NCBI GenBank assembly: GCA_031551875.1
Contig: JAVBNA010000038.1
Span: forward strand, 34,901 to 98,900
Length of the DNA stretch: 64,000 bases
Reading direction: 5' to 3'
From: JAVBNA01 sp031551875
Lineage (GTDB): Bacteria > Bacillota > Clostridia > Oscillospirales > Acutalibacteraceae
The translations under genes were made by a program, and so were the position numbers. The notes below the pieces were generated by a model. It was not told the origin of the DNA. It was given only the letters and a program-made list of their open reading frames with translations, and made no database searches. This document shows, in pieces, positions 7,683 through 23,773 of this stretch. Position 1 is the first letter of the stretch; every line of letters begins with the position of its first letter.

Positions 7683-8168
7683 ATGAGTATTGTCAACGAC
7701 CCGGCACACATTCCTCGCATTGTGGAAACCTATTCCGATATGATGATACGGCTCGCCTATCAAAGGCTTGGCAGCATGTCCGACGCTGAGGACGCCGTGC
7801 AGGACGTCTTCATTCGCCTGCTCCGCCAGCCCTCATTCACGGACGAAACGCACATGAAGGCATGGCTGATCCGTGTCACCATCAACCGGTGCAAGGACAT
7901 CGGGAAATCGGGTTGGTTCCAGAGGACGACCGCCCTGTCGGAGGAAGATATCCCCGCCCTGGAAGCACCTGACCGGGCGCTGCTCGGGGAGCTGACATCA
8001 CTGCCTGACAAGGACCGGACTGTGCTCTATTTGTACTACTATGAGGGGTATTCCGTGTCCGAAGTCGCAAAAATCCTCGGCGCCAACGAAAACACAGTCA
8101 GCTCCCGCCTGACGCGGGCACGCAAGAAATTCAAAGACGTCCTTTTGGAAGGAGGCTATCCAGTATGA
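7683..8168 (+). CDS. ECF-type RNA polymerase sigma factor
   Basis: 161 residues starting at ATG 7683, chosen because GAAAGGAGG lies nine bases upstream (an earlier in-frame ATG at 7659 lacks a site). Sigma region 2 is present (YSDMMIRLAYQRLGSMSDAEDAVQDVFIRLLRQ) and region 4 at the end (DRTVLYLYYYEGYSVSEVAKILG then NENTVSSRLTRARKKF). Regions 1 and 3 are absent, as in group 4 sigma factors. It should redirect RNA polymerase in response to an envelope or other signal. The next gene overlaps its stop by 4 bases and encodes a one-pass membrane protein that fits the role of anti-sigma factor. Confidence 0.9.
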   Translation: MSIVNDPAHIPRIVETYSDMMIRLAYQRLGSMSDAEDAVQDVFIRLLRQPSFTDETHMKAWLIRVTINRCKDIGKSGWFQRTTALSEEDIPALEAPDRALLGELTSLPDKDRTVLYLYYYEGYSVSEVAKILGANENTVSSRLTRARKKFKDVLLEGGYPV

Positions 8169-9445
8169 CCAGCATGGATTATCGGAACATGATGTCAAAC
8201 ATCAAGGCAAGCGAGTCCTTTAAAAAGGAAACCATCGAAAAAATGCAGGAAGAAGCGGCGGGCCGGATGTATGAATATGTGATTACGCCGACGCAAAAAA
8301 AAACGAAACGGTGGCTGATGCTCCCTGCCGGCGCGCTGGCGCTGGCCTGTGTGGTGTGGGCAAGTGTTACGCTGTTTCCCTGGGCTCCCCATATTTCGCC
8401 CGCGGGCAACTCTGGCTTTGACTATCCGATGTATAACGGTCTGCCGATGATTTCTCTGCATGGAGACACCTCTCCTGATTCAAACGACGCTTCTCCTTTT
8501 GTGCCCATCTTTTCTGGCTCTGCCCAAGATATTACCACAGCCCACCCTTGGAAGGAAGGCGATATCCTTACTACTCTTCCCGTTTTCAGAAACCCGGCAA
8601 AGTATGAGTGGGACGAACATGGTGCTGTCTATACAGATGGTCCGTCCACGGAGGAAATGTTGAGAAGGGGTAAAGATGCCGCGCTGGCCTTGGGCTTTAC
8701 CATCCAAACTGAAACGGTCTATCCACCCGAATTTACCAAGCCGTCCAAAATGACCGGCCCGACTAATTATACCGTGTCTCTCGAGTGCAAGGAAGGCGGT
8801 ATAGAAGTGTTCCCCGACGGAAGCATCACGATTCAGCCAGCCACTCCAATTGAGCTACCCGACAAGTATGCCATCAAGCCGTCACCTGTGACCCGAGAAT
8901 GGGCAGAAGCGCGGATCAATTATCTGATTGACCGTTTCAGTACATTGCTTGATATGGAAAATCCTGTTGCCTATCCATGGGATTTCTATCAGGATGGATT
9001 TCATGATTACTTTTATATGGTCGCAGAAGGCAAAGGCGATCTCAGCGACCAAATGCTTGGATTCACGTATCAAAACTGTATCTTTTATATGGACAACACA
9101 GGCAATGGCGAAGAAGGAATCCTTACCATCTATTTATACCAGGCAGACCTCTCCCAAAAGCTGGGCGATTACCCTGTTATCAGCACTGATCAAGCGCGCG
9201 CGATGCTTTTATCCGGCAAATATTATTCCGACTGTCCCGACGCACCTGTGAAAGACAGGATCGCCGGTGTAGAACTCTCCTATAAGAAAGGGGAAGATCA
9301 CGATATGTTCGTCCCCTTCTACCGCTTTCTGGTGGATGTCGAGTCAGAGCATACCCCCGAGGGGCTCAAGGCCTATGCTTCCTACTTTGTTCCCGCAATC
9401 CCCGAAGAATATTACAGCTCAAAGCCTGACTGGAGCAGAAAATAA
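8165..9445 (+). CDS. Single-pass membrane protein, putative anti-sigma factor of the upstream ECF sigma
   Basis: 426 residues, starting in the ATGA overlap with the sigma gene. The first 46 residues are hydrophilic and could bind the sigma factor (SNIKASESFKKETIEKMQEE). A single membrane helix follows (about 49-70, WLMLPAGALALACVVWASVTL), then about 350 extracytoplasmic residues rich in aromatic and acidic residues. No zinc anti-sigma HxxxCxxC motif is visible. I do not recognise the external domain. Position and topology match the sigma/anti-sigma pairs common in Clostridia, but the anti-sigma activity is inferred from context only. A terminator follows at 9461. Confidence 0.6.
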   Translation: MTSMDYRNMMSNIKASESFKKETIEKMQEEAAGRMYEYVITPTQKKTKRWLMLPAGALALACVVWASVTLFPWAPHISPAGNSGFDYPMYNGLPMISLHGDTSPDSNDASPFVPIFSGSAQDITTAHPWKEGDILTTLPVFRNPAKYEWDEHGAVYTDGPSTEEMLRRGKDAALALGFTIQTETVYPPEFTKPSKMTGPTNYTVSLECKEGGIEVFPDGSITIQPATPIELPDKYAIKPSPVTREWAEARINYLIDRFSTLLDMENPVAYPWDFYQDGFHDYFYMVAEGKGDLSDQMLGFTYQNCIFYMDNTGNGEEGILTIYLYQADLSQKLGDYPVISTDQARAMLLSGKYYSDCPDAPVKDRIAGVELSYKKGEDHDMFVPFYRFLVDVESEHTPEGLKAYASYFVPAIPEEYYSSKPDWSRK

Positions 9446-9460
9446 CCACTTCTGAACACA

Positions 9461-9493
9461 AAAAACACCGGGAAGAAATTCCCGGTGTTTTTC
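9461..9493. terminator. Intrinsic terminator between convergent genes
   Basis: AACACCGGGAA (9464-9474) pairs with TTCCCGGTGTT, flanked by A and T runs, so it can serve both the plus-strand sigma operon and the minus-strand tuf gene. Confidence 0.9.
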
Positions 9494-9506
9494 TATTCGG
9501 TTTAGA

Positions 9507-10712
9507 TTAGTCCTTCGTCACAGCGGTGACAACGCCCGAACCGACGGTACGGCCGCCTTCACGGATGGCGAAACGGAGGCCTTCCTCGATGGCGATGGGG
9601 GTGATCAGCTCAACGTCCATTTCGACGTTGTCGCCCGGCATGCACATCTCGACGCCTTCCGGCAGCTTGACAATTCCGGTCACGTCGGTGGTGCGGAAAT
9701 AGAACTGGGGACGATAGTTGTCAAAGAAGGGGGTGTGACGACCGCCCTCGTCCTTGGTCAGGACGTACACCTGGCCGTGGAACTTGGTGAGCGGGAAAAT
9801 GGAACCGGGCTTCGCAAGCACCTGGCCGCGAAAAATCTCGGTTCTCTGCACGCCGCGCAGCAGCACGCCGACGTTGTCGCCAGCCTCAGCGTAATCGAGG
9901 ATCTTGCGGAACATCTCAAGGCCGGTAACAACGACCTTGCGGCGCTCGTCGGTCAGACCAACGATCTCAACCTCTTCGGAGGTCTTAATCTGGCCGCGCT
10001 CCACTCTGCCGGTGGCAACGGTGCCGCGTCCGGTGATGGTGAAGACGTCTTCAACCGGCATCAGGAAGGGCAGGTCTGCCTTACGCTCGGGCGTGGGAAT
10101 AAAGCTGTCGACCGCAGCCATGAGTTCTTCGATGCATTTGTACTCAGGGGCGGAGGGATCGGTGGAGGCGGACTCCAGCGCGACCAGCGCGGAACCGCGC
10201 ACGATCGGGGTGTCGTCGCCCGGAAACTCGTACTCGTTGAGCAGGTCACGGATTTCCATCTCGACGAGGTCAAGCAGCTCTTCGTCGTCGACCTGGTCGG
10301 CCTTGTTCATGAACACGACGATATAGGGCACGCCAACCTGACGGGACAGGAGGATGTGCTCACGGGTCTGGGGCATCGGGCCGTCAGCGGCCGACACAAC
10401 CAGAATCGCGCCGTCCATCTGCGCAGCACCGGTGATCATGTTTTTAACATAGTCAGCATGGCCGGGGCAGTCCACGTGCGCATAGTGGCGGGCATCGGTC
10501 TGATATTCCACGTGGGAAGTATTGATCGTAATACCGCGCTCTCTCTCTTCGGGAGCCTTGTCAATGTTCGCGTAATCCACAAAGTCGGCTTCGCCCTTCA
10601 TGGCGAGGACCTTGGTGATCGCAGCGGTCAGGGTGGTCTTACCGTGGTCAACGTGACCAATGGTGCCGATGTTTACGTGCGGCTTATTTCTTTCAAATTT
10701 TGCCTTTGCCAT
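9507..10712 (-). CDS. tuf: Translation elongation factor Tu
   Basis: 401 residues from ATG 10712 (MAKAKFERNKPHVNIGTIGH), with AGGAGGAAC just upstream. It carries the GTPase signatures GHVDHGKTTL (P-loop), DCPGHADYV (G3), NKAD (G4) and GSALVALE (G5), followed by the two beta-barrel domains ending in RTVGSGVVTAVTKD. It delivers aminoacyl-tRNA to the ribosomal A site. It is the last gene of the rpoB-rpoC-rpsL-rpsG-fusA-tuf series, 152 bases after fusA, and is followed by a strong terminator. Length and sequence are ordinary. Confidence 0.98.
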   Translation of the reverse strand: MAKAKFERNKPHVNIGTIGHVDHGKTTLTAAITKVLAMKGEADFVDYANIDKAPEERERGITINTSHVEYQTDARHYAHVDCPGHADYVKNMITGAAQMDGAILVVSAADGPMPQTREHILLSRQVGVPYIVVFMNKADQVDDEELLDLVEMEIRDLLNEYEFPGDDTPIVRGSALVALESASTDPSAPEYKCIEELMAAVDSFIPTPERKADLPFLMPVEDVFTITGRGTVATGRVERGQIKTSEEVEIVGLTDERRKVVVTGLEMFRKILDYAEAGDNVGVLLRGVQRTEIFRGQVLAKPGSIFPLTKFHGQVYVLTKDEGGRHTPFFDNYRPQFYFRTTDVTGIVKLPEGVEMCMPGDNVEMDVELITPIAIEEGLRFAIREGGRTVGSGVVTAVTKD

Positions 10713-10864
10713 TCGGAAGTTCCTCCTTATAATTCGATTCTTTTGGTTTTTTTCCAACTGCCTTACATTCTATCAAGTCCGGCGGAAAATATCAAGCCAT
10801 TTTTTGAAAGTATTTCCAAAAAGGCGATTTTCCACGATCAAATCATGCAAAACAAGGTTTCTGG

Positions 10865-12946
10865 TTAGTCATTGGCCTTGGAACGGTCTGTGATAACCTT
10901 CTCGGAAACCGATTTGGGCACTTCGTTGTAGTGGCTGGGCTCCATGGTATAGGTGCCTCTTCCCTGGGTTTTGGAACGCAGGTCGGTGGCATAGCCGAAC
11001 ATCTCGGACAGCGGCACCTGCGCGGTGATCTGCTGGCCGGAGGGCAGCGCCTCCATCCCCTGGATCATGCCGCGGCGGGAGTTTAAGTCGCCGATGACGT
11101 CGCCCATGTATTCCTCCGCTACGGTGACGACCACTTTCATGATCGGCTCAAGCAGTACCGGGTCGGATTTTTTCATCGCCTCTTTGAACGCCATTGAACC
11201 GGCGATCTTAAAGGCCATCTCCGAGGAGTCCACCTCATGGTAGGAGCCGTCAAACAGGGCAACCTTCACGTCCACAACGTTGTAGCCGGCCAGCACACCC
11301 GCGAGCATTGCGCCCTGGATACCCTGGTCGACAGCCGGGATGTATTCCTTGGGAATGACACCGCCGACAACCGCGTTGACGAACTCGTAACCCTTGGTCG
11401 GATTGGGCTCCACCTTGATCTTGACGTGGCCGTACTGGCCGCGTCCGCCCGACTGACGGGCGTATTTGTGATCAACCGTCGCTTCCTTGCGGATGGTCTC
11501 CTTATAGGAAACCTGCGGCTTTCCGACGTTGGCCTCAACCTTGAACTCACGCAGCAGCCGGTCGACGATGATCTCCAGATGGAGCTCACCCATGCCGGCG
11601 ATGATGGTCTGCCCGGTATCAGCGTCCGTGTAGGCCTTAAAGGTCGGATCCTCCTCCGCGAGCTTGGACAGCGCGATGCCCATCTTCTCCTGACCGGCTT
11701 TGGTCTTGGGTTCGATGGCAACGCGGATGACCGGTTCGGGGACTTCCATGGACTCCAGGATGACGGGGTTCTTTTCGTCGCACAGCGTGTCGCCCGTGCC
11801 GGTGTTCTTGAGGCCGACCGCTGCGGCGATATCGCCCGCGTAGCAAACCTCGAGATCTTGACGGGAGTTGGCGTGCATCTGAAGGATGCGCCCCATGCGC
11901 TCGTTGGAATCCTTGGTGGAGTTGTAGACGGTCGAGCCCGCCTTCACATCGCCCGAATAGACGCGGAAGAAACAGATCTTGCCCACATAGGGGTCGGTCG
12001 CAATCTTGAACGCAAGCGCGGAAAATGGCTCGGTGTCCGAAGAGTGCCGCTCGATTTCTTCCCCGGTATCGGGGTTGATGCCCTTGATCGACTCAATGTC
12101 GGTCGGGGCGGGCATATAGTCGATGATCGCGTCCAGAAGCTTCTGGACGCCCTTGTTGCGATAGGACGTGCCGCACACCACAGGAACCATTTCATTGGCG
12201 ATGGTCGCCTTGCGGATGCAGGTCTTGATCTCTTCCTGTGTCAGCTCCTCGCCCGCGAAGAACTTTTCGATCAGGACGTCGTCCTGCTCAGCCACAAATT
12301 CAATGAGCTCGTTTCTGTACTGCTCGGCTTTGTCCCTGAGGTCCGCGGGGATTTCCTCCTCGCGAATGTCCCGGCCGACATCGTCGTAGTACACATACGC
12401 CTTCATCTCAACCAGATCAATGAGTCCTTTAAAATCGGCTTCGCTGCCGATGGGGAGCTGGATCGGGACGGCATTGCATTTCAGACGATCCCGCAGCATC
12501 CCGAGCACACGGTAGAAGTCCGCGCCCATGATGTCCATCTTGTTGATGTACGCCATTCGGGGAACGCGGTATTTGTCCGCCTGACGCCAGACGGTTTCCG
12601 ACTGGGGCTCAACGCCGCCTTTGGCGCAGAACACCGTGACAGATCCGTCCAGAACGCGCAGCGAACGCTGCACCTCAACCGTAAAGTCCACGTGGCCGGG
12701 GGTGTCGATCAGGTTGATGCGGTGATCCTTCCAGAAGCAGGTGGTCGCTGCGGAGGTAATCGTAATACCGCGCTCCTGTTCCTGCGCCATCCAGTCCATG
12801 GTCGCGGCGCCTTCATGCACCTCGCCCAGCTTGTGGTTGACGCCCGTGTAGTAGAGGATTCGCTCCGAAGTGGTGGTCTTCCCCGCGTCCACGTGCGCCA
12901 TAATGCCTATATTTCTTGTAAATTCCAGTGTAACCTGCCTTGCCAT
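10865..12946 (-). CDS. fusA: Translation elongation factor G
   Basis: 693 residues, the usual length. The GTPase domain has AHVDAGKTTTSERIL, DTPGHVDF and NKMDIMGADF; domains III-V follow, with the domain IV loop region SGGRGQYGHVKIKVEPNP and the end GYATDLRSKTQGRGTYTMEPSHY. It translocates tRNA-mRNA on the ribosome and takes part in recycling. The ATG is preceded by AAGGAGGTACT. It lies between rpsG and tuf as in the classic str operon. Nothing unusual was seen. Confidence 0.98.
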   Translation of the reverse strand: MARQVTLEFTRNIGIMAHVDAGKTTTSERILYYTGVNHKLGEVHEGAATMDWMAQEQERGITITSAATTCFWKDHRINLIDTPGHVDFTVEVQRSLRVLDGSVTVFCAKGGVEPQSETVWRQADKYRVPRMAYINKMDIMGADFYRVLGMLRDRLKCNAVPIQLPIGSEADFKGLIDLVEMKAYVYYDDVGRDIREEEIPADLRDKAEQYRNELIEFVAEQDDVLIEKFFAGEELTQEEIKTCIRKATIANEMVPVVCGTSYRNKGVQKLLDAIIDYMPAPTDIESIKGINPDTGEEIERHSSDTEPFSALAFKIATDPYVGKICFFRVYSGDVKAGSTVYNSTKDSNERMGRILQMHANSRQDLEVCYAGDIAAAVGLKNTGTGDTLCDEKNPVILESMEVPEPVIRVAIEPKTKAGQEKMGIALSKLAEEDPTFKAYTDADTGQTIIAGMGELHLEIIVDRLLREFKVEANVGKPQVSYKETIRKEATVDHKYARQSGGRGQYGHVKIKVEPNPTKGYEFVNAVVGGVIPKEYIPAVDQGIQGAMLAGVLAGYNVVDVKVALFDGSYHEVDSSEMAFKIAGSMAFKEAMKKSDPVLLEPIMKVVVTVAEEYMGDVIGDLNSRRGMIQGMEALPSGQQITAQVPLSEMFGYATDLRSKTQGRGTYTMEPSHYNEVPKSVSEKVITDRSKAND

Positions 12947-13026
12947 AGTACCTCCTTAGCGTAATTGAAACTGAAACGGTGTTGGGGAAAACCCCCGCCC
13001 GCCTCTAAACGGCCCGCGCGGTCACA

Positions 13027-13497
13027 TTACCATCTGTAATGTGCAAACGCTTTGTTGGCTTCCGCCATCTTGTGCGTATCGTCGCACTTTTTGGCGGCGC
13101 CGCCTGTGCCGTTAATTGCGTCAAGGATTTCTCCGGCAAGTCTTTCCTGCATGGTTCTTTCCGAACGCTTGCGCGAAAAGAGCGTGATCCAGCGCAGACC
13201 TAACGTCTGGCGGCGGTCGGGACGGACTTCAATCGGAACCTGATAGGTGGCGCCGCCGACACGGCGGGCCTTGACCTCAAGCACCGGCATGACTTTGTCC
13301 ATCGCGGCCTCAAAAACCTCAAGGGGTTCTTTTCCCGTCTTCTGCTGAATGATCCCAAACGCGCCGTAGACGATTTTCTGGGCAACGCCCCGCTTACCGT
13401 CGTACATAATGCTGTTGATCAAACGCGTGACCAGCTTAGAATTGTACAGCGGATCCGCCAGTACATCGCGTTTCGCAATAGAGCCTCTTCTTGGCAC
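13027..13497 (-). CDS. rpsG: 30S ribosomal protein S7
   Basis: The gene starts with GTG at 13497 (read as M-PRRGSIAKRDVL), giving the canonical 156 residues. AAGGAGGG lies eight to nine bases upstream; the longer ATG frame to 13548 would run through that ribosome site and add residues unlike any S7. Typical segments are NSKLVTRLINSIMYDGKRGVAQKIVY, RRVGGATYQVPIEVRPDRR and RTMQERLAGEI. S7 nucleates assembly of the 30S head and lines the E site. It sits between rpsL and fusA. Confidence 0.97.
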   Translation of the reverse strand: MPRRGSIAKRDVLADPLYNSKLVTRLINSIMYDGKRGVAQKIVYGAFGIIQQKTGKEPLEVFEAAMDKVMPVLEVKARRVGGATYQVPIEVRPDRRQTLGLRWITLFSRKRSERTMQERLAGEILDAINGTGGAAKKCDDTHKMAEANKAFAHYRW

Positions 13498-13640
13498 TTC
13501 GCTTCCCTCCTTCACAATAATGATATCATCGGTACTCGAAAGCGACAAACTCCCGTTGGCCGAGCAAAAGAGACATTATATATAAATGCCGCTCTGCAGC
13601 CATACATGGTTCATTTTGTCCGGGCTTTGAAAGCCCCTGC

Positions 13641-14063
13641 TTACTTCGCACCTGCCTTCGGGCGCTTCGCGCCGTACTTGGACCGCGCCTGGTTTCGCTT
13701 GGCGACACCCTGTGCATCCAGCGTACCGCGCACGATGTGATAACGCACACCGGGCAGATCCTTGACTCTTCCGCCGCGGATCAGGACGACGCTATGCTCC
13801 TGGAGATTGTGACCAATTCCGGGAATGTAGGCGCTGACCTCGATCTGGTTGGAGAGCTTGACTCTCGCGATTTTGCGCAGAGCCGAGTTCGGTTTCTTCG
13901 GCGTAGCGGTTTTAACGGCCGTACAGACGCCCCGCTTCTGGGGAGAATCCTGGTTGACCGCGACGCGCTTCTTGGAGTTCCATCCGCGCAGCAGTGCCGG
14001 CGCTTTCGCTTTTCTCTCGGAAACCTCTCTTCCTTTTCGGACCAGTTGGTTAAAGGTTGGCAT
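13641..14063 (-). CDS. rpsL: 30S ribosomal protein S12
   Basis: 140 residues, the length seen in Firmicutes. MPTFNQLVRKGRE opens the protein; TPKKPNSALRKIARVKL keeps the lysine (K42/43 position) associated with streptomycin sensitivity, and the second resistance-associated loop LPGVRYHIVRGTLD is also standard. S12 monitors codon-anticodon pairing in the decoding centre. GGAGGTGTC precedes the ATG. A 9-bp hairpin lies between rpoC and this gene. Confidence 0.97.
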   Translation of the reverse strand: MPTFNQLVRKGREVSERKAKAPALLRGWNSKKRVAVNQDSPQKRGVCTAVKTATPKKPNSALRKIARVKLSNQIEVSAYIPGIGHNLQEHSVVLIRGGRVKDLPGVRYHIVRGTLDAQGVAKRNQARSKYGAKRPKAGAK

Positions 14064-14096
14064 ATGACACCTCCTTGTCTAAAGTTTTCTATGTCC

Positions 14097-14123
14097 ATGG
14101 GGAAGGGTAAAAAACTTCCCCAT
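14097..14123. other. Hairpin in the rpoC-rpsL spacer
   Basis: ATGGGGAAG (14097-14105) pairs perfectly with CTTCCCCAT (14115-14123) around a 9-nt loop. There is no T tract on the minus strand, so it looks more like an RNA-processing or pausing element than a terminator. Confidence 0.4.
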
Positions 14124-14170
14124 TAACACCAAATTGACACCTGTCGTCAAAAAGCTAACGTCTAACTTTA

Positions 14171-17713
<3,543 letters not shown>

Positions 17714-17766
17714 AGGTCGACCCCTTTCTTACTATGGTAACTGGCGTCATTTCCACACGCCTGTAA

Positions 17767-21519
<3,753 letters not shown>

Positions 21520-21747
21520 AGGCTCAACCACTCCATTCTCTATTCTTTTTTTGCACACCAGCGTTTTTCGCCGGCCGCAAAGCGTTTGGCACCATAAGTT
21601 TTCCGGGGTTTGCCGCTTCGCTCTTTGCCTGCGCCAATTAATCACCAATCGATAATCTTTTTTGCTTGATTTTTTGTAAAGTCTGTGCTATTATAAAGAC
21701 ACGAAAGGGTGGGAAAGGGCAAACTGCGCCATTTTGTTCATTATGTT

Positions 21748-21776
21748 ATTATATTATAGGTTCACCTGCTTGTCAA
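21748..21776 (-). promoter_or_regulatory. rpoB promoter (sigma-A consensus)
   Basis: On the minus strand TTGACA (21776-21771), a 17-nt spacer, then TATAAT (21753-21748): perfect matches to both boxes. The predicted leader before rpoB is roughly 220 nt. Confidence 0.85.
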
Positions 21777-21892
21777 CAGGGTTTGTGCAATTATTTATTG
21801 TTCTTTTAAGGAATCGCGGGGCGCGGTTCTTTTTTTGTCGCCTCCGCACGGCAGTTTCCAACTTTTTATCCCCTCTTTCTTGTCCGCAAGCC

Positions 21893-21921
21893 TTGACAAA
21901 CACCTGATTTTTCTCTATATT
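21893..21921 (+). promoter_or_regulatory. Promoter of the L,D-transpeptidase gene
   Basis: TTGACA at 21893-21898, 17-nt spacer, TATATT at 21916-21921, about 40 nt before the start codon. It lies divergent to the rpoB promoter in a 450-bp spacer. I see nothing else in that spacer. Confidence 0.8.
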
Positions 21922-21969
21922 TTGAGTATATACATAATAACTGTCCCTTAATCGGAAAGGAATCACGCT

Positions 21970-23697
21970 ATGAAATTGCTCGTACGGCGCTGTCTGCCTC
22001 TACTTATGATTCTTCTGTTTTTGCTTCCCCTCGCCGGTTGTAACCGCGGAGAGGATTCCTCTTCCCTGCCCTCCGGCTTTGAGGAGGATGCACCGATCGG
22101 TGTGGTCAACGGACTGCCGGGCATCACACCCATTGACAACAAAGCGGCGGGTGCCGCCACCGCCATAGAGCCGCTGACCAAGGATGTCACGGTCGGCGTG
22201 GGCGTGCAAAGCCAGCTCGCGGTCAAATTCACCCCGGAGACCCCTGCCGATCAGGGGCTCGCGTGGGTAACCTCCAACGCACAGGTCGCCACGGTCAACG
22301 AGACCGGCCTGGTCACCGGCGTCGCGGCGGGCAGCTGTACCATTACGGCTTCCTATAACTCCAACCCGCAGCTGACCGCGCAATTTGCTGTCACGGTCGG
22401 CTTTTCCACCGCGTCGCTCACCTCCAAAACCGACTTTCTGGTCGTCGTATACATCGGCAGCCAGACGGTGACCGTTTACACCAAAGGCCCAGACGGCAAA
22501 TACACCACGCTGCAAAAGACCATGGTGTGCTCCACCGGAACCGGCACGGGCACGATCACGGGCGACTATACCATCACCGCCAAGTACCGTTGGCGGAAGC
22601 TCGTGGGCAGTTCCTACGGACAGTACGGAAGCAGCCTCGGCAAAAACAATTATCTTTTCCATTCGCTTCCCTACTCCGTGCAGGCACCCAATTCCATGAG
22701 CATGTCAGAATACAACAAGCTAGGACAGAAGGCTTCGCAGGGCTGTGTGCGGCTATGCGTGGCCGATGCCAAATGGATTTATGACACCGTGCCGCTTGAC
22801 TCGGCTGTGCTCATCACCGACGCCGCGGGGCCTCCCGGCCCGGCCGTGACCCCGCTTAAAACCGACTCCCAGTATGTGGGCTGGGATCCCACAGACCCCG
22901 CACCGAACAACCCCTATCTGAACCCCAATGCCCCCGTGACGCCGGTCACTGTTTCTCTTAACAAAACCACTTTGAACCTTCAGGTCGGCAAAAGCGAGAC
23001 ACTGACCGCGTCCGCTTCCTCCGCCGCCAGCCCGCTTTTCAGCTGGAGCTCCAACGACACAAGCGTCGCCACAGTTCAAAATGGCAAGGTGACCGCGAAA
23101 AAGGCCGGCACCGCCACCATCACAGCGAAGTACAACGGCGCGGAAGCCTCATGTACCGTGGTGGTGGAAGGACCCATTTCCATAACCCTCAATTATAAAA
23201 GCATCACCACCAAGGTAAACTCCAGTTATCAGCTCAAGGCCACGGTCAGAAACGCGGTTTCCCCCACTGTCACCTGGACCACCTCCAATGCGGCGGTGGC
23301 CACGGTGGACACAACCGGGAAAGTGACCGGCAAGGGCGCCGGAACCGCCACCATCACCGCGTCTTACGGCGGTAAAAGTGCCACCTGCGCCATTAAAATC
23401 ACCGAAACGATCACACTGACCATTGATAAAACGACATTGACCCTGACCGTCGGCGAAACCGGTACAATTAAGGCGCAAACCAATTCCACCCAAACGATCT
23501 CCTTCACGTCCTCCAACGCCGCGGTGGCCAAAGTGGACAGCTCCGGCAAGGTCACAGCTCTCAAGGCGGGTACCGCGACCATCACGGTCACCTGCAACGG
23601 TATCAACCTGACCTGCGTGGTCACTGTCAAGGACAAGCCCGCCAGTTCGTCCTCTGGGCAATCTTCCGACTCTGCCGACGAGGCTGCCTCCACCTAA
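21970..23697 (+). CDS. L,D-transpeptidase (YkuD) lipoprotein with Big_2 Ig-like domains
   Basis: 575 residues. A lipoprotein signal peptide ends in the lipobox LAGC (Cys24), so the protein should be anchored to the outer face of the membrane. One bacterial Ig-like (Big_2) domain covers about 75-140 (AWVTSNAQVATVNETGLVTG). The YkuD catalytic domain covers about 155-290, with His231 (FHSLPY) and the active-site motif ASQGCVRL with Cys259. Three further Big_2 domains follow from about 320 to 560, each with the ITLN-start and W-x-S-x(5)-ATV-x(3)-G-x-VTG/A pattern. It should form or edit 3-3 peptidoglycan cross-links; the Ig-like domains probably position it in the wall. The C-terminus is Ser-rich. 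AAAGGAATC precedes the ATG. Confidence 0.88.
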   Translation: MKLLVRRCLPLLMILLFLLPLAGCNRGEDSSSLPSGFEEDAPIGVVNGLPGITPIDNKAAGAATAIEPLTKDVTVGVGVQSQLAVKFTPETPADQGLAWVTSNAQVATVNETGLVTGVAAGSCTITASYNSNPQLTAQFAVTVGFSTASLTSKTDFLVVVYIGSQTVTVYTKGPDGKYTTLQKTMVCSTGTGTGTITGDYTITAKYRWRKLVGSSYGQYGSSLGKNNYLFHSLPYSVQAPNSMSMSEYNKLGQKASQGCVRLCVADAKWIYDTVPLDSAVLITDAAGPPGPAVTPLKTDSQYVGWDPTDPAPNNPYLNPNAPVTPVTVSLNKTTLNLQVGKSETLTASASSAASPLFSWSSNDTSVATVQNGKVTAKKAGTATITAKYNGAEASCTVVVEGPISITLNYKSITTKVNSSYQLKATVRNAVSPTVTWTTSNAAVATVDTTGKVTGKGAGTATITASYGGKSATCAIKITETITLTIDKTTLTLTVGETGTIKAQTNSTQTISFTSSNAAVAKVDSSGKVTALKAGTATITVTCNGINLTCVVTVKDKPASSSSGQSSDSADEAAST

Positions 23698-23705
23698 GAA
23701 TCCCC

Positions 23706-23734
23706 TTGCAATGTTTCCCGGTTTGTGTTATGCT
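23706..23734 (+). promoter_or_regulatory. Promoter of mntP
   Basis: TTGCAA (23706-23711), 17-nt spacer, TATGCT (23729-23734). The leader of about 35 nt is too short to hold a yybP-ykoY manganese riboswitch. Confidence 0.55.
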
Positions 23735-23773
23735 CCTTTTTACCCCATTTACGGACAAAAAGGAGGATGGCAC

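Noticed and set aside
11237..12964. 575-codon open frame on the plus strand opposite fusA
   Set aside because: Exact antisense shadow of EF-G; no ribosome site and no protein family. GC-rich codon bias opens the opposite frame.
23735..23773. yybP-ykoY manganese riboswitch before mntP
   Set aside because: The leader is about 35 nt, far too short for the aptamer.
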